Shown piece by piece: positions 53,967 through 63,861 of a stretch of 64,000 nt of DNA. The stretch's first letter is position 1. Every line of letters starts with the position of its first letter. The DNA is from Qipengyuania atrilutea (GTDB taxonomy: Bacteria > Pseudomonadota > Alphaproteobacteria > Sphingomonadales > Sphingomonadaceae): assembly GCF_013370205.1 (NCBI RefSeq), contig NZ_JABWGV010000004.1:1-64000 (forward strand), given 5' to 3'. The notes beneath the pieces were generated by a model that saw only the letters and a list, made by a program, of their open reading frames with translations, was not told the origin of the DNA and did not search any database. Position numbers and translations under genes: made by a program.

Positions 53967-54548
53967 ATGACCGACGAAGACCTGCTCAAAGAATTTCGCG
54001 ATGCCGGGGCGCTGCTGGAAGGACATTTCCTGCTGTCGAGCGGCAGGCATAGCGGCCATTACCTGCAGTGCGCGCGGGTCCTGATGAACCCCGACCGGGC
54101 GGGCCGCCTAGCGATCGCGCTGGCAGCAAGATTGCCACGCGATCTACGGCAAAAGATCGACAAGGTAGTCTCGCCTGCGATGGGCGGCCTCATCATCGCT
54201 CACGAGATGGGGCGCGTGCTCGGCAAGGACGCGGTCTTCCTCGAGCGCCCCTCCGGCACGTTCGAACTGCGCCGCGGCTTCACCATCGAACCTGGCGAGA
54301 AACTGCTGATGGTAGAGGATGTCGTCACTACCGGGCTCTCCAGCCGCGAAGCGATTGCGGCAGCGGAAGCCGAAGGCGGCGAGGTTATCGCCGAATGCGC
54401 GCTCGTCGACCGCTCTCACGGTTCCGCCGATCTGGGCGTGCCCTTTCACGCCCTGATCGACATCAATTTCCCAAGCTATGCGGAGGATGAAGTGCCGAGC
54501 GACCTGGCTGCGATACCTGTGACCAAGCCCGGGAGCCGGAAACTTTGA
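53967..54548 (+). CDS. pyrE: Orotate phosphoribosyltransferase
   Basis: Adds phosphoribosyl to orotate in pyrimidine synthesis. The 193-residue protein has the PRPP loop [14 protein letters not shown] near residue 112, and [16 protein letters not shown] near the start. A Met five codons upstream (53952) is a possible alternative. It heads a plus-strand operon of about ten genes that runs to 60467. The 249-bp gap from coxB (53718-53966) is divergent promoter space with no other gene seen. Confidence 0.95.
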   Translation: MTDEDLLKEFRDAGALLEGHFLLSSGRHSGHYLQCARVLMNPDRAGRLAIALAARLPRDLRQKIDKVVSPAMGGLIIAHEMGRVLGKDAVFLERPSGTFELRRGFTIEPGEKLLMVEDVVTTGLSSREAIAAAEAEGGEVIAECALVDRSHGSADLGVPFHALIDINFPSYAEDEVPSDLAAIPVTKPGSRKL

Positions 54549-55285
54549 GCGGGGCGCTGCGCCTAGGCGTCAACATCGATCACGTCGCCACCATCCGTAA
54601 CGCGCGCGGCGGCGACCACCCCGATCCCGTGCGGGCGGCCGAAATCGTTGCGCAGGTGGGCGGCGACGGGATCACCGCGCATCTGCGCGAAGACCGGCGG
54701 CATATCCGCGATGACGACCTCAAGCGCATTCAGGAAGCAACCGACCTGCCGCTGAACCTCGAAATGGCCGCGACCGAGGAAATGCTGGAGATTGCGCTGC
54801 GCCACAAGCCGCATGCCGCCTGCATCGTGCCGGAAAAGCGCGAGGAGCGCACGACCGAGGGCGGGCTCGACGCAGCGGGACAGCACAATCACCTCGCACC
54901 GATCGTCGCACGGCTGACCGACGAGGGCATCCGCGTCTCGCTGTTCATCGAAGCCAGCGAGCGTCAGCTCGATGCCGCCTTGCGGCTCAAGGCTCCGGTG
55001 GTCGAGTTTCATACCGGCGAGTATGCGCACGCTCATCTAGACGGAGACAGCGAGCGCATGGCGCGCGAACTCAGACGCGTTGCCGATATGGCCGCGCTCG
55101 CCGCGAAGAACGGCATCGAGCCGCATGCCGGCCACGGGCTCACCTACGAGAACGTGCAGCCGATTGCCGCGATCCTGCAGCTCGCCGAGCTCAACATCGG
55201 TCATTATCTCGTCGGCGAAGCGGTCTTCGTCGGGCTCGAACACGCGGTGCGGCGGATGCGCGCACTCATGGACGACGCCCGCTGA
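54545..55285 (+). CDS. pdxJ: Pyridoxine 5'-phosphate synthase
   Basis: Final ring-closing enzyme of DXP-independent-step vitamin B6 synthesis, 246 aa. [30 protein letters not shown] and [10 protein letters not shown] with GHGLTYENV are standard PdxJ motifs. The TTG start overlaps the pyrE stop (TTGA). Confidence 0.96.
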   Translation: MSGALRLGVNIDHVATIRNARGGDHPDPVRAAEIVAQVGGDGITAHLREDRRHIRDDDLKRIQEATDLPLNLEMAATEEMLEIALRHKPHAACIVPEKREERTTEGGLDAAGQHNHLAPIVARLTDEGIRVSLFIEASERQLDAALRLKAPVVEFHTGEYAHAHLDGDSERMARELRRVADMAALAAKNGIEPHAGHGLTYENVQPIAAILQLAELNIGHYLVGEAVFVGLEHAVRRMRALMDDAR

Positions 55286-55554
55286 TGAAGGCTGCCCCTA
55301 CCCCCAAAGCGAAACTCGTCTTCCTTGCCGGCGCCCTGCCGTTCCTGATGAGCTTGCTGCTGCTCGGCTATGCGGTGAACACCGGGCTGCTGCTTAAGTT
55401 CGCGATCGCGTGGCCGCTGTTCCAGCTCTTCGGTTATTACATGACGTTAAACCTGGCGAAAGGCGACGTCACGCACGGTCTGGTCGTGTCGCAAGTCGCG
55501 CTTCATTACATGGTTCTTGCACTGCTGGGTGCGATATTGGCGAAAGCATTATGA
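55285..55554 (+). CDS. Conserved-looking membrane protein, 89 aa
   Basis: Unrecognised protein with three hydrophobic helices near residues 11-30, 34-55 and 66-88. It overlaps pdxJ by one base (TGATG) and acpS by four (ATGA), so it is locked into the operon. The gene is real by spacing and codon use, but no function is apparent. Confidence 0.75.
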   Translation: MKAAPTPKAKLVFLAGALPFLMSLLLLGYAVNTGLLLKFAIAWPLFQLFGYYMTLNLAKGDVTHGLVVSQVALHYMVLALLGAILAKAL

Positions 55555-55955
55555 TCATCGGCCTCGGCAGCGACCTGTGCAATATCGAGCGCATCGCGAA
55601 CTCGCTGGAACGCTACGGCGAACGGTTCGAGAACCGCGTATTCACCGAGACCGAGCGCGCCAAAGCGCGGCGGCGCCCCTATACGACAGCCGGAACCTAT
55701 GCGAAACGCTTCGCTGCCAAGGAAGCGTTCAGCAAGGCCGTCGGCACCGGTTTCAATGCCGGGGTGTTCATGAAGGACATCGGTGTCGTGAATGCGAAAT
55801 CGGGCGCCCCGACGCTCGCGCTGACAGGCGGCGCGGCAAAGCGGCTTGCGGAAATAACCCCGGACGGCCATGAGGCGGCGATACATCTCACTTTGACAGA
55901 CGATCACCCCTGGGCTCAGGCGTTCGTGATTATCGAGGCCCATCCGAAACCATGA
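55551..55955 (+). CDS. acpS: Holo-[acyl-carrier-protein] synthase AcpS
   Basis: Transfers phosphopantetheine from CoA to acyl carrier protein, 134 aa. The Mg-binding Asp is in [12 protein letters not shown] near residue 8, and [12 protein letters not shown] near 55-65 holds the second metal ligand. The ATG overlaps the upstream stop and its own stop overlaps lepB. Confidence 0.95.
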   Translation: MIIGLGSDLCNIERIANSLERYGERFENRVFTETERAKARRRPYTTAGTYAKRFAAKEAFSKAVGTGFNAGVFMKDIGVVNAKSGAPTLALTGGAAKRLAEITPDGHEAAIHLTLTDDHPWAQAFVIIEAHPKP

Positions 55956-56857
55956 ACTCCGGCAGCCGATCAGTGACCGAAACCACCTCCACCGCGGAAA
56001 ACGACAAATCCGAATCCGTCAACTGGCTCAGCGAGCTGCGCGGGCTCGCCCTGATGCTGTTCGCCGTCTTCTGCTTTCACAGTTTCATCGCAAAGCCGTT
56101 CTACATCCCGAGCGAATCCATGTTGCCCAACCTCATGGAAGGCGACCGGCTGATCGTCAGCAAATATCCCTACGGGTGGAGCTGGGCGTCGATCAGCTTC
56201 CACCTCGCCCCGCGCGGCGACTGGCGCATCTTCGGCAGCACGCCCGAATACGGCGACATCGTGATCCCGACGCACCCCGAGCGCAACGAGGATTACATCA
56301 AGCGTGTGGTCGCGTTGCCCGGCGACAGGATCGCTCTTCGCGGCGGACAGATCATCCTGAACGGAGAGCCGGTTCCGCAGGAAGTGGAACCGCCGGTGCG
56401 CCTGCCGATCGACCTCAACGCGCGCTGCGACCCATACGAGTACGAGGGCATGCGCAAGCGCCTACCAACGGGGGAGATGGTCTGCGAAATGCCGACGCTG
56501 CGCGAGACGCTGCCCAACGGGGCGACCTATCTCGTGATCGACGACCGCGCCGATCAGCCGCTCGACGACATGGCGGAGATCACGGTCCCCGAAGGTTCGG
56601 TGTTCGTCATGGGCGACAACCGCGATCATTCCGCCGACAGCCGCGCGCCGCTATCGATGGTGGGCGGCGGCCTCGGCGGTCCGGTACCGCTCGAGAACAT
56701 CGGCGGACGCGCGGAGTTCATTACCTTCTCGCTCGACGGTACGACCAATCTGAACCCGATCAGCTGGTTCACCTCGCTGCGTGAGAACCGCGCATGGAGC
56801 ACGCTGCGTCCAGCTCAGGTCGACACGCCGCAAACGCAGACCGAAAAGGCGAACTGA
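55952..56857 (+). CDS. lepB: Signal peptidase I
   Basis: Inner-membrane protease that removes signal peptides, 301 aa. One helix (about 29-47) precedes the catalytic domain. The nucleophile Ser56 lies in [10 protein letters not shown], the general-base Lys near 116 in [11 protein letters not shown], and box E is [11 protein letters not shown] near 212. Start overlaps acpS. Confidence 0.96.
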   Translation: MNSGSRSVTETTSTAENDKSESVNWLSELRGLALMLFAVFCFHSFIAKPFYIPSESMLPNLMEGDRLIVSKYPYGWSWASISFHLAPRGDWRIFGSTPEYGDIVIPTHPERNEDYIKRVVALPGDRIALRGGQIILNGEPVPQEVEPPVRLPIDLNARCDPYEYEGMRKRLPTGEMVCEMPTLRETLPNGATYLVIDDRADQPLDDMAEITVPEGSVFVMGDNRDHSADSRAPLSMVGGGLGGPVPLENIGGRAEFITFSLDGTTNLNPISWFTSLRENRAWSTLRPAQVDTPQTQTEKAN

Positions 56858-56861
56858 CGCG

Positions 56862-57944
56862 GTGACCGACGAAGAAGCGGACGATCGCTCGAGCCCTTCG
56901 CGCATCCAGAGCCCGGAACTGAGGGCGGAAGCGTCGCGGGCGCTGGTATGGGTGAGCGTCATCGGTCTGGTGGTGCTGGCCGTCTACATCGCGCAGCCGT
57001 TGCTCGTGGTTTTCGGCGCCATGGTCTTCGCCGCGATGATCGACGGCGGCGCACGCCTCCTCGAACGCGTTCTGCCGATACCGCGCGGCCTGCGGGTCGG
57101 TCTCGTCCTGCTCCTGACCGTCGCGTTCTTCCTGTGGCTCGGATTTTTCGCCGGCTCGCAGATTTCGCGCGAGGCGGCGCAGCTGCCTTCGATCGTGCAG
57201 GCCCAGGTCCGGGACCTGCTCGCATGGCTGAACAGTCGCGGCATCGCAATCGACCAGTCGCAGATTTCCAGCATTTCGGGCACGGTGATGAGCGGCGTCG
57301 GCACGGTCACGCGCGCGATCGGCGGCATCTTCGGCGGACTGGCGACGATCTTCCTCATCCTTATCATCGGCATCTACGTGGCGCTCGAACCGCAGCTTTA
57401 CGAACGCGGTGTCGCATGGATCCTGCCGCGCAACCGGCGTAAGGAATTCCACATCACCGCCGACAGGATGGCCTACACCATGCGGCGCCTGATGGCCGGC
57501 CGGCTGGTCGGCATGGTCTTCGAGGGGATTTTCACCTACATCCTGCTCGCCTGGTACGGCGTTCCGATGGCGGCGCTGCTCGCTATCCTGACGGCGCTGC
57601 TCGCCTTCATCCCCAATCTCGGAGCTTTCGTCTCGGGCGTCCTGATGGTGCTCGTCGGTTTCTCCGGCGGGGTCGAGATGGGCCTCTACACGATTTTCGT
57701 CTACGCTCTCGTCCAAGCGTTCGACGGTTACATCATCATCCCGATGATCGCGAAGAAGACGGTGGATCTCGCGCCGGCATTGGTGCTCGCCGCGCAGCTC
57801 ATCATGGGGATCCTGTTCGGCATTCTCGGCCTGTTCCTGGCGGACCCGCTGCTTGCCATGATCAAGGTCATGCTGGAACGCCGGGCAGAGCGCGCGGAAG
57901 CGCGCGAAACCGCCATCCGCGATGCATCGCCGCAGGCGGCATAA
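56862..57944 (+). CDS. AI-2E family transporter
   Basis: Polytopic inner-membrane protein of 360 aa, PerM/AI-2E family, with about eight helices, including LAFIPNLGAFVSGVLMVLVG and DLAPALVLAAQLIMGILFG. The GTG at 56862 follows lepB by 4 nt and fits a short charged N-terminus (MTDEEADDRS). It is a paralogue of the gene at 7.0-8.0 kb. Substrate is unknown. Confidence 0.88.
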   Translation: MTDEEADDRSSPSRIQSPELRAEASRALVWVSVIGLVVLAVYIAQPLLVVFGAMVFAAMIDGGARLLERVLPIPRGLRVGLVLLLTVAFFLWLGFFAGSQISREAAQLPSIVQAQVRDLLAWLNSRGIAIDQSQISSISGTVMSGVGTVTRAIGGIFGGLATIFLILIIGIYVALEPQLYERGVAWILPRNRRKEFHITADRMAYTMRRLMAGRLVGMVFEGIFTYILLAWYGVPMAALLAILTALLAFIPNLGAFVSGVLMVLVGFSGGVEMGLYTIFVYALVQAFDGYIIIPMIAKKTVDLAPALVLAAQLIMGILFGILGLFLADPLLAMIKVMLERRAERAEARETAIRDASPQAA

Positions 57945-57957
57945 CAACGGTAAGATC

Positions 57958-59130
57958 ATGGCGCGCAAATTCCTCTACCTCGTCGCAGGACTGATCGTCC
58001 TCGGGATCGTCGCACTCGTCGTCTTCCGCGTCTGGTCGCAGGAGCTGACCGAACTCGCCTTCGTCCCGACCACCGAATTCGAGCAGCAGGCACCGCTTTC
58101 CGAGAACGTCTACGCGGCCAGCGACATGTGGTTCGTACGCCCCGGCAAGGGCGAGATGCTGGCGCGCTGGCAGCCGCAATTTGTCAGCGCAGAAGGCGAA
58201 GAAGACAAAACTGCAACGAGCGAACAGGCACCCGCCGCTCCTGCTGAACGGCAGGCTGCCGACGGCGGCTACGTCGTGTTCTTCGTCCATCCGACCAGCT
58301 ACCTCGATCGTTCGCACTGGAACGCTCCGCTCGGCGACAGCGAATCGCAGCGCGTGGCGCGCATCTTCGTGCGCGGCCTCGCCAGCCCATTCGGCAATGC
58401 CGAGGAAATCTGGGTACCGCGCTACCGGCAGGCGACATTCGGCGCCTTCCTGACCGACAGCGAGGAAGCCGGGATGGCGCTCGATGCCGCCTATCAGGAC
58501 GTCGCCGCCGCCTTCCGCTACTTCCTCGCAGAAACCGATCCGGACCTTCCGATCGTGCTTGCCGGGCACAGCCAGGGCGCGCTCCACCTCATCTCGCTGC
58601 TACAGGAGGAGATCGCCGGTACGCCCGCAGCAGAGCGGATCGCCGCCGTCTATCCGGTGGGTTGGCCAATCTCGCTCGAACGCGACCTAGCGGCCCTGCC
58701 CTTCCCGCAGTGCGAAACGCGCGAGCAGGCGAGCTGCATCGCCAGCTGGTCGAGCTTCGCGGAGCCAGCCGATCCCGCCGCCCTGCTCGAAACCTACAGC
58801 GCCTCGATCGGCTTCGACGGGATGCCGCGCGGCGAAACTGCCATCCTGTGCACCAACCCGATTACGGGCGCTGCGAACGGCACGGCACCGGCAACCGAAA
58901 ACCCCGGAACGCTCGTACCGGAAGAGGACATGTCGAGCGGATCGCTCCAGGCGGGCTATGTCGGCGCACGTTGCGACGAGCGCGGATTACTGCTGATCGG
59001 GGAGCCGCCGGAAATGGGCAGCGCGGTTCTGCCGGGCAACAATTACCACGTTTACGACATACCGCTTTTCTGGAGCGCGCTGAAGGATGATGTCGCGGCG
59101 CGCGTCGCCGCTTGGCAGGTCGCGCCGTAA
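57958..59130 (+). CDS. DUF3089 alpha/beta hydrolase-like protein
   Basis: Protein of 390 aa with one N-terminal membrane helix (about 5-24) and an otherwise periplasmic-looking DUF3089 domain. VVFFVHPTSYLDRSHWNAP, VPRYRQATFGAF and nucleophile elbow IVLAGHSQGALHL (Ser near 205) are typical. Four cysteines in the second half may form disulfides. Family members are esterase-like but unproven. Confidence 0.82.
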   Translation: MARKFLYLVAGLIVLGIVALVVFRVWSQELTELAFVPTTEFEQQAPLSENVYAASDMWFVRPGKGEMLARWQPQFVSAEGEEDKTATSEQAPAAPAERQAADGGYVVFFVHPTSYLDRSHWNAPLGDSESQRVARIFVRGLASPFGNAEEIWVPRYRQATFGAFLTDSEEAGMALDAAYQDVAAAFRYFLAETDPDLPIVLAGHSQGALHLISLLQEEIAGTPAAERIAAVYPVGWPISLERDLAALPFPQCETREQASCIASWSSFAEPADPAALLETYSASIGFDGMPRGETAILCTNPITGAANGTAPATENPGTLVPEEDMSSGSLQAGYVGARCDERGLLLIGEPPEMGSAVLPGNNYHVYDIPLFWSALKDDVAARVAAWQVAP

Positions 59131-59132
59131 CA

Positions 59133-59612
59133 ATGCTTGCGGCGGTGTCCGACAATGCTCGCGATTTCGCGGACGCCTTGCCCGACGGCGGCAATTTGAT
59201 GGCACTCGACCTCGGCACGAAGACTATCGGCGTCGCGATCTGCGATGCCGGCTGGCGCTTCGCCAATGCGGACAAGACCCTGCCGCGCGCCAAGTTCGGC
59301 AAGGACCGCGAGGCGATCCAGAAGCTGATCGATACGCGCGCGATCAAGGGCTTCGTCATGGGCCTGCCGCGCAATATGGACGGCAGCGAAGGCCCGCGCG
59401 CGCAGGCCACCCGCGCCTATGCACGCAACCTCTACGAAGCCTTTGCGCTTCCGGTCCTGCTGTGGGACGAGCGCTGGTCCACCACCAGCGCCGAACGCGA
59501 CATGATCGGACAGGACCTGAGCCGCGCCAAGCGCGCCAAGCGGATCGACAGCCATGCCGCCGCGATCATCCTGCAAGGCGCGATCGACGCCATGACCGGA
59601 TCGGCCTGGTGA
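59133..59612 (+). CDS. ruvX: Putative pre-16S rRNA nuclease YqgF/RuvX
   Basis: RNase H-fold nuclease of 159 aa, needed for 5' maturation of 16S rRNA in E. coli. The catalytic Asp is in ALDLGTKTIGVAICD near 31, then VMGLPRNMDGSEGP, WDERWSTTSAE and the last acid in IDSHAAAIILQGAID. An N-terminal 22-residue extension with Ala and Asp precedes the domain. Confidence 0.93.
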   Translation: MLAAVSDNARDFADALPDGGNLMALDLGTKTIGVAICDAGWRFANADKTLPRAKFGKDREAIQKLIDTRAIKGFVMGLPRNMDGSEGPRAQATRAYARNLYEAFALPVLLWDERWSTTSAERDMIGQDLSRAKRAKRIDSHAAAIILQGAIDAMTGSAW

Positions 59613-60061
59613 GCGAACCGCAGCGTTTCGATCCCGCAACCGCGGCGCCGTTCATGCTGAAGCACGGCCATGTCGGCTGGCTCGGTCTCAAGTACCGGGA
59701 TGCGGGCGAAGACTGGGTCGAACTCGAACTGCCCTGGCGCGAAGACCTGCTGGGCGAGAAAAGCCGCAACATCCTTGCCTCCGGGCCGATCATCAGTCTG
59801 CTCGACATGGCATCGGGCATGGCGATCTGGAACACGACCGGCGTTTTCAAGGCAATCGCGACGCTCGACCTGCGGGTCGACTACCAACGCCCGGCGCGAG
59901 CGGAAACGGGCGTGATCGGGCGCGTCGAATGCTACCGTCTGACCCGCAGCGCCGCGTTCGTGAGGGGTGTTGCGCACGACGGCGATCCTGCCGACCCGGT
60001 CGCCAACATGGCTGGCTGCTTCATGTCGATCGCAGGGGATACGCGCCGTGTCCCGGAGTGA
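59609..60061 (+). CDS. Hotdog-fold thioesterase, PaaI-like (first copy)
   Basis: Hotdog-fold protein of 150 aa. GPIISLLDMASGMAIWNTTG forms the long hotdog helix and ATLDLRVDYQRPARAE the central strand, as in PaaI acyl-CoA thioesterases. GTG start overlaps ruvX (GTGA). Substrate unknown. Confidence 0.82.
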   Translation: MSEPQRFDPATAAPFMLKHGHVGWLGLKYRDAGEDWVELELPWREDLLGEKSRNILASGPIISLLDMASGMAIWNTTGVFKAIATLDLRVDYQRPARAETGVIGRVECYRLTRSAAFVRGVAHDGDPADPVANMAGCFMSIAGDTRRVPE

Positions 60062-60467
60062 CGAACCCGCTCTCGAATTGCCTGCCTACGCGCGCTCTCT
60101 CGGGATCGTGCTGGACCGTATCGAGAACGGTCTACCCGTCCTGGCCGTCGATTTCGGCAGTATGGTCGAGGGCCGGCCGCAGCATTTTCACGGCGGCGCG
60201 ACGAGCGGCCTGCTCGAAGTCGCGGGTTACGCGGGACTGCGCGAGGCGCTAAAGGAACAGCGCCGCGAACACCGGCTGAAACCGATCAATATTACGGTCC
60301 AGTTCCTGTCGGCCGGCAAGATGAAGCGCACTTTCGCCAAGGCGCGCATCACGCGGCTGGGGCGGCGCAATGCCAATCTCGTCGTCGAGGCTTGGCAGGA
60401 CGATCGTAGCCGCCTTATTGCAAGCGCGGTGATGAATATCCTGATGGCATCGCCCGACGGCGACTGA
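60048..60467 (+). CDS. Hotdog-fold thioesterase, PaaI-like (second copy)
   Basis: Hotdog-fold protein of 139 aa. FHGGATSGLLEVAGYAGL is the long helix with the HGG motif and KPINITVQFLSAGKMKRTF the central strand. GTG start is 11 nt before the end of the first copy, a 14-nt overlap. The two copies differ in sequence and may form a mixed complex. It ends the operon, 5 bp from convergent mrcA. Confidence 0.82.
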   Translation: MSRSDEPALELPAYARSLGIVLDRIENGLPVLAVDFGSMVEGRPQHFHGGATSGLLEVAGYAGLREALKEQRREHRLKPINITVQFLSAGKMKRTFAKARITRLGRRNANLVVEAWQDDRSRLIASAVMNILMASPDGD

Positions 60468-60472
60468 CGCGC

Positions 60473-62704
60473 CTAGCGCGGCGCTTCTTCGAGCTCGCGT
60501 TCGAAGGCTTCCTCGAACCTTCGCTGTCGTTCCTCGAACCGTTCCGCCGCGCGTTCCTGCGCCTCGCGCGCCCGTTCCTCGGCGCGGCGGCGCGCTGCCT
60601 CGATCCCGTCGTCGCCGATGCGCAATCCTTCGTCGCCGAGGCGCACGTCGACCGGAACGCCGTCGATCTCGGTCGTGATGACCACCTCGCCGTCCTGCAC
60701 GCGCATCCGCGTATTGCCGCCCTCGCCCATGGGAATGTCGTCGAGACCCGGCACGTCGAAAGGCTCGACCGGTCCGCCCGGATCGGTCTGCTCGGCGGGA
60801 GCCGGTCGGTCGTTCGCTACCGGAGCGACGCCGGCCTGCGACATGAAATCACGCCAGATGCGCGCGGGCAGGCTGCCCCCGGTCACACCCTCGAGCGGCG
60901 AGTTGTCGTCATTACCGACCCATACGCCGACCACCAGATCGCCTGCGTAGCCGACGAACAGCGCATCGCGGTTGTCCTGCGTCGTACCGGTCTTGCCGTA
61001 GGCAGGTGCTGCGAGGCGCGCCCCGCGCGCGGTACCGCTGTCGACGGCGCTTTTCAGAAGCTGCTCGATCTCCTGATGCGTCGAACTCGAGAGGCTGCGC
61101 TGGCCGCTGACCATCCGGCCGAACCAGCCGCTTTCCTCGGTGGCGAATGCGTGCGGCTTCACCGGAAAGTCGTTCGCGGCGATGCCCGCATAGGCGGCAG
61201 TCAGTTCGAGCAACGTCATTGCCGAGGTGCCTAGAGCGACGCTGGGATCGCCTGCGTCCATCTTCGCCTCGATGCCGAACTGCCGCGCGAGGTCGATCAC
61301 GTCGCGCGAGCCGACCTGGTTGTAGAGGCGGACCGCCGCGACATTGCTCGACTGGGCGAAGGCCTCCCGCAAGGTCAGGCTTTCGGAATAGCGGTCCCGG
61401 TAATTCTTTGGCGTGTAGCCGCCTTCGGTGATCGCCTCGTTGGAAATAGTATCGTCGGGATCCATCCCGTCGTTCAGCGCCGCGAGGTAAACGAAGGTCT
61501 TGAAGGTCGACCCCGGCTGCCGCCGCGCCTGCGTGACACGGTTGAACGGCGTCTCGGCATAATCGGTCCCGCCGATCATCGCTACGACTTCTCCGTTGCG
61601 GCGCATGGCGACGAGAGCGACCTGCGCCCCGTTCAGCGGCGCGCGCTCCACCACCCGCCGTGCGATGTTCTGAAGGCGTGAATTGAGCGTCGTCGTGAGC
61701 GTCTGCGATTCGTATCCGCCCTCGACCATCTCGCGCGCCTGCGGCAGTGCCCAGTCGGCGAAGTAGGTTCCGGTCGGAACCTTGTCCTTGAGCCTGACGT
61801 CGAGCGCGGGCGAGCGGACGGCACGCGATTGCGCTTCGGTCAAAGTCCCCGCCCCCACCATCGCGGAAAGCACCGTGCGCATCCGGTCCTCGGCGCGCTC
61901 GTAATGTTTCGTCGGTGCATAGCGCGATGGCGCCTGCACGAGACCGGCCAGCATGGCGGCCTGCGGAAGCGTCAGGTTTTCCGGCTGGCGGTAGAAATAA
62001 TGCAGGCTCGCCGCGCGCAGGCCGTACATGTTGTCGCCGAAATAGGCGTTGGAGAGGTAACGGCTGAGGATCTCGTCCTTGGTCAACCACGCCTCCAGCC
62101 AGAACGCGATCAGCATCTCGCGCGCCTTGCGCGACAGGCTGCGCTCTGCCGACAGGAAGGTGAACTTGGCGAGCTGCTGCGTGATCGTGCTGCCGCCGCC
62201 GTAACCGGTCCAGGCGGCCCGGGCGATGCCGCGCGGATCGATGCCCCAGTGATCGTAGAACCGGCGGTCCTCGACGGAGAGGAAGGCGTCGACGACATGC
62301 TGCGGGAGTTCATCCACCACGACCGGCTTTTCGACGACTGCCCCTTTGCGCGCGATCGGCGTACCGTCGGCGGCGAGAAGCGTGATCTGCGGCGGCTCGA
62401 TGGGCTCCAACGACTTCGATAGCGGGGCAGTCACGGCGAGCCATGCGACCAGCGCCGCGAAGAGGATGGCAAGTGCGATCAGGCCGCGCTTGATCCATTT
62501 CCAGCGGGTCGAGCGCGGCTTGTCCTCGCCGAAAGGCGGCGGCGAACGCCCATCGTCGTAGCCGGTCAGCCGGTCGAAGCGGTCCAGCCGGTCGTCCCAG
62601 CTGTTCCCGTACGGGTCCTGCAGCGAATAATAGCCCGGCTCGCGCGCAGCGGTCTGCGCGTCGTCATAGGCGTCGTCACGCCTGCGTTTGAAAAAGCCGA
62701 ACAT
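60473..62704 (-). CDS. mrcA: Penicillin-binding protein 1A
   Basis: Bifunctional cell-wall synthase of 743 aa. A cytoplasmic basic N-terminus and one helix (about 74-95) precede the GT51 glycosyltransferase with catalytic Glu in SVEDRRFYDHWGI and GGSTITQQLAKF. The transpeptidase has the STFK tetrad in RQPGSTFKTF, SSN in AQSSNVAAVRL and KTGTTQDN. A C-terminal tail of about 70 residues is very rich in Arg and Glu (coiled coil). An inverted repeat lies 10 bp upstream of its ATG. Confidence 0.95.
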   Translation of the reverse strand: MFGFFKRRRDDAYDDAQTAAREPGYYSLQDPYGNSWDDRLDRFDRLTGYDDGRSPPPFGEDKPRSTRWKWIKRGLIALAILFAALVAWLAVTAPLSKSLEPIEPPQITLLAADGTPIARKGAVVEKPVVVDELPQHVVDAFLSVEDRRFYDHWGIDPRGIARAAWTGYGGGSTITQQLAKFTFLSAERSLSRKAREMLIAFWLEAWLTKDEILSRYLSNAYFGDNMYGLRAASLHYFYRQPENLTLPQAAMLAGLVQAPSRYAPTKHYERAEDRMRTVLSAMVGAGTLTEAQSRAVRSPALDVRLKDKVPTGTYFADWALPQAREMVEGGYESQTLTTTLNSRLQNIARRVVERAPLNGAQVALVAMRRNGEVVAMIGGTDYAETPFNRVTQARRQPGSTFKTFVYLAALNDGMDPDDTISNEAITEGGYTPKNYRDRYSESLTLREAFAQSSNVAAVRLYNQVGSRDVIDLARQFGIEAKMDAGDPSVALGTSAMTLLELTAAYAGIAANDFPVKPHAFATEESGWFGRMVSGQRSLSSSTHQEIEQLLKSAVDSGTARGARLAAPAYGKTGTTQDNRDALFVGYAGDLVVGVWVGNDDNSPLEGVTGGSLPARIWRDFMSQAGVAPVANDRPAPAEQTDPGGPVEPFDVPGLDDIPMGEGGNTRMRVQDGEVVITTEIDGVPVDVRLGDEGLRIGDDGIEAARRRAEERAREAQERAAERFEERQRRFEEAFERELEEAPR

Positions 62705-62713
62705 AGCTAGGCG

Positions 62714-62731
62714 TGTTAGCAGGCTAACACA
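62714..62731. promoter_or_regulatory. Inverted repeat upstream of mrcA
   Basis: GTGTTAGC-AG-GCTAACAC (8+2+8 bp, perfect arms) lies 9-26 bp upstream of the mrcA start in the 53-bp gap after cobS. It could be an operator or a processing hairpin. No U-run follows, so a terminator is unlikely. Confidence 0.5.
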
Positions 62732-62757
62732 GCTTTACGCAAGCTGAACCCGCCTTG

Positions 62758-63753
62758 TCAGCGGGTGCTCGCGACCACGCTTTCGGGCAGATCTTCGGCG
62801 AAAACGCGCTGGTAGTATTCGGCGACCAGCATCCGCTCTTCCTCGTCACACTTGTTGAGGAAGGACACGCGGAAGGCGAAGCCCACATCCTTGAAGATCG
62901 CGTAGTTCTGCGCCCAGGTGATGACCGTGCGCGGGCTCATCACGGTCGAGATGTCGCCGCCGATGAAGCCCTGCCGCGTCATGTCCGCGACCTGGATCAT
63001 CTTCTTGATCATGTCCGCAGGCGCGTCCGGGTTCTTGGCGAGCACGATTTCCTGCTCGGTGTCGGCCGGCAGGTAGTTGAGGCCGACGACGATGTTCCAG
63101 CGGTCCATCTGGCCCTGGTTGATCGCCTGCGTCCCGTGATAGAGCCCGCTTGTATCCCCGAGGCCGACGGTATTCGCCGTCGCGAACAGGCGGAAGTTCG
63201 GATCGGGCCGGATCACGCGGTTCTGGTCGAGCAGGGTCAGCTTGCCCTGCTGCTCCAGCACGCGCTGGATCACGAACATCACGTCGGGCCGGCCAGCGTC
63301 GTATTCGTCGAACACCAGCGCCACGGGATGCTGCAGCGCCCAGGGAAGCAAGCCCTCCTTGAACTCGGTGATCTGAAGTCCGTCGCGCAGCACGATCGCG
63401 TCGCGTCCGATCAGGTCGATCCGGCTGATATGCGCGTCGAGGTTAATGCGGATGCACGGCCAGTTGAGGCGCGCGGCAACCTGCTCGATATGGGTCGACT
63501 TGCCCGTGCCGTGATAGCCCTGCACCATCACGCGGCGGTCGTTGGCGAAGCCGGCCAGGATCGCCAGCGTCGTGTCGGGATCGAAGACGTAGCCTTCGTC
63601 GAGGTCGGGCACGCGCGCGTCGGCTTTCGAGAAAGCGGGCACGTCCCAGTCGATATCAATGCCGAACGTCTCGCGCACGTTTACGCTCGTATCGGGCGCG
63701 GCGAGGACGGTTTTTTCGTGAGCGTCGAAGCTTTTTTCGGTGAGGTCGTTCAT
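62758..63753 (-). CDS. cobS: Cobaltochelatase CobS subunit (AAA+ ATPase)
   Basis: ATPase subunit of aerobic cobaltochelatase, which inserts cobalt in vitamin B12 synthesis, 331 aa. Walker A is [13 protein letters not shown] near 77, Walker [15 protein letters not shown] near 148, and sensor [14 protein letters not shown] near 190. The N-terminus ([21 protein letters not shown]) matches CobS. Its partner cobT is not adjacent downstream, where mrcA lies. A MoxR-like ATPase is the alternative, but the sequence favours CobS. Confidence 0.92.
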   Translation of the reverse strand: MNDLTEKSFDAHEKTVLAAPDTSVNVRETFGIDIDWDVPAFSKADARVPDLDEGYVFDPDTTLAILAGFANDRRVMVQGYHGTGKSTHIEQVAARLNWPCIRINLDAHISRIDLIGRDAIVLRDGLQITEFKEGLLPWALQHPVALVFDEYDAGRPDVMFVIQRVLEQQGKLTLLDQNRVIRPDPNFRLFATANTVGLGDTSGLYHGTQAINQGQMDRWNIVVGLNYLPADTEQEIVLAKNPDAPADMIKKMIQVADMTRQGFIGGDISTVMSPRTVITWAQNYAIFKDVGFAFRVSFLNKCDEEERMLVAEYYQRVFAEDLPESVVASTR

Positions 63754-63861
63754 TGCGTTCCTGCGGTTAGACGTGCGCGGACCGCCTCGCAAGCACCGAT
63801 CTGGCCCCCGCCATGCGGTACGCGGCTCGCAAAATCCGCGCGCTGCCACTATCTTGGCCCA

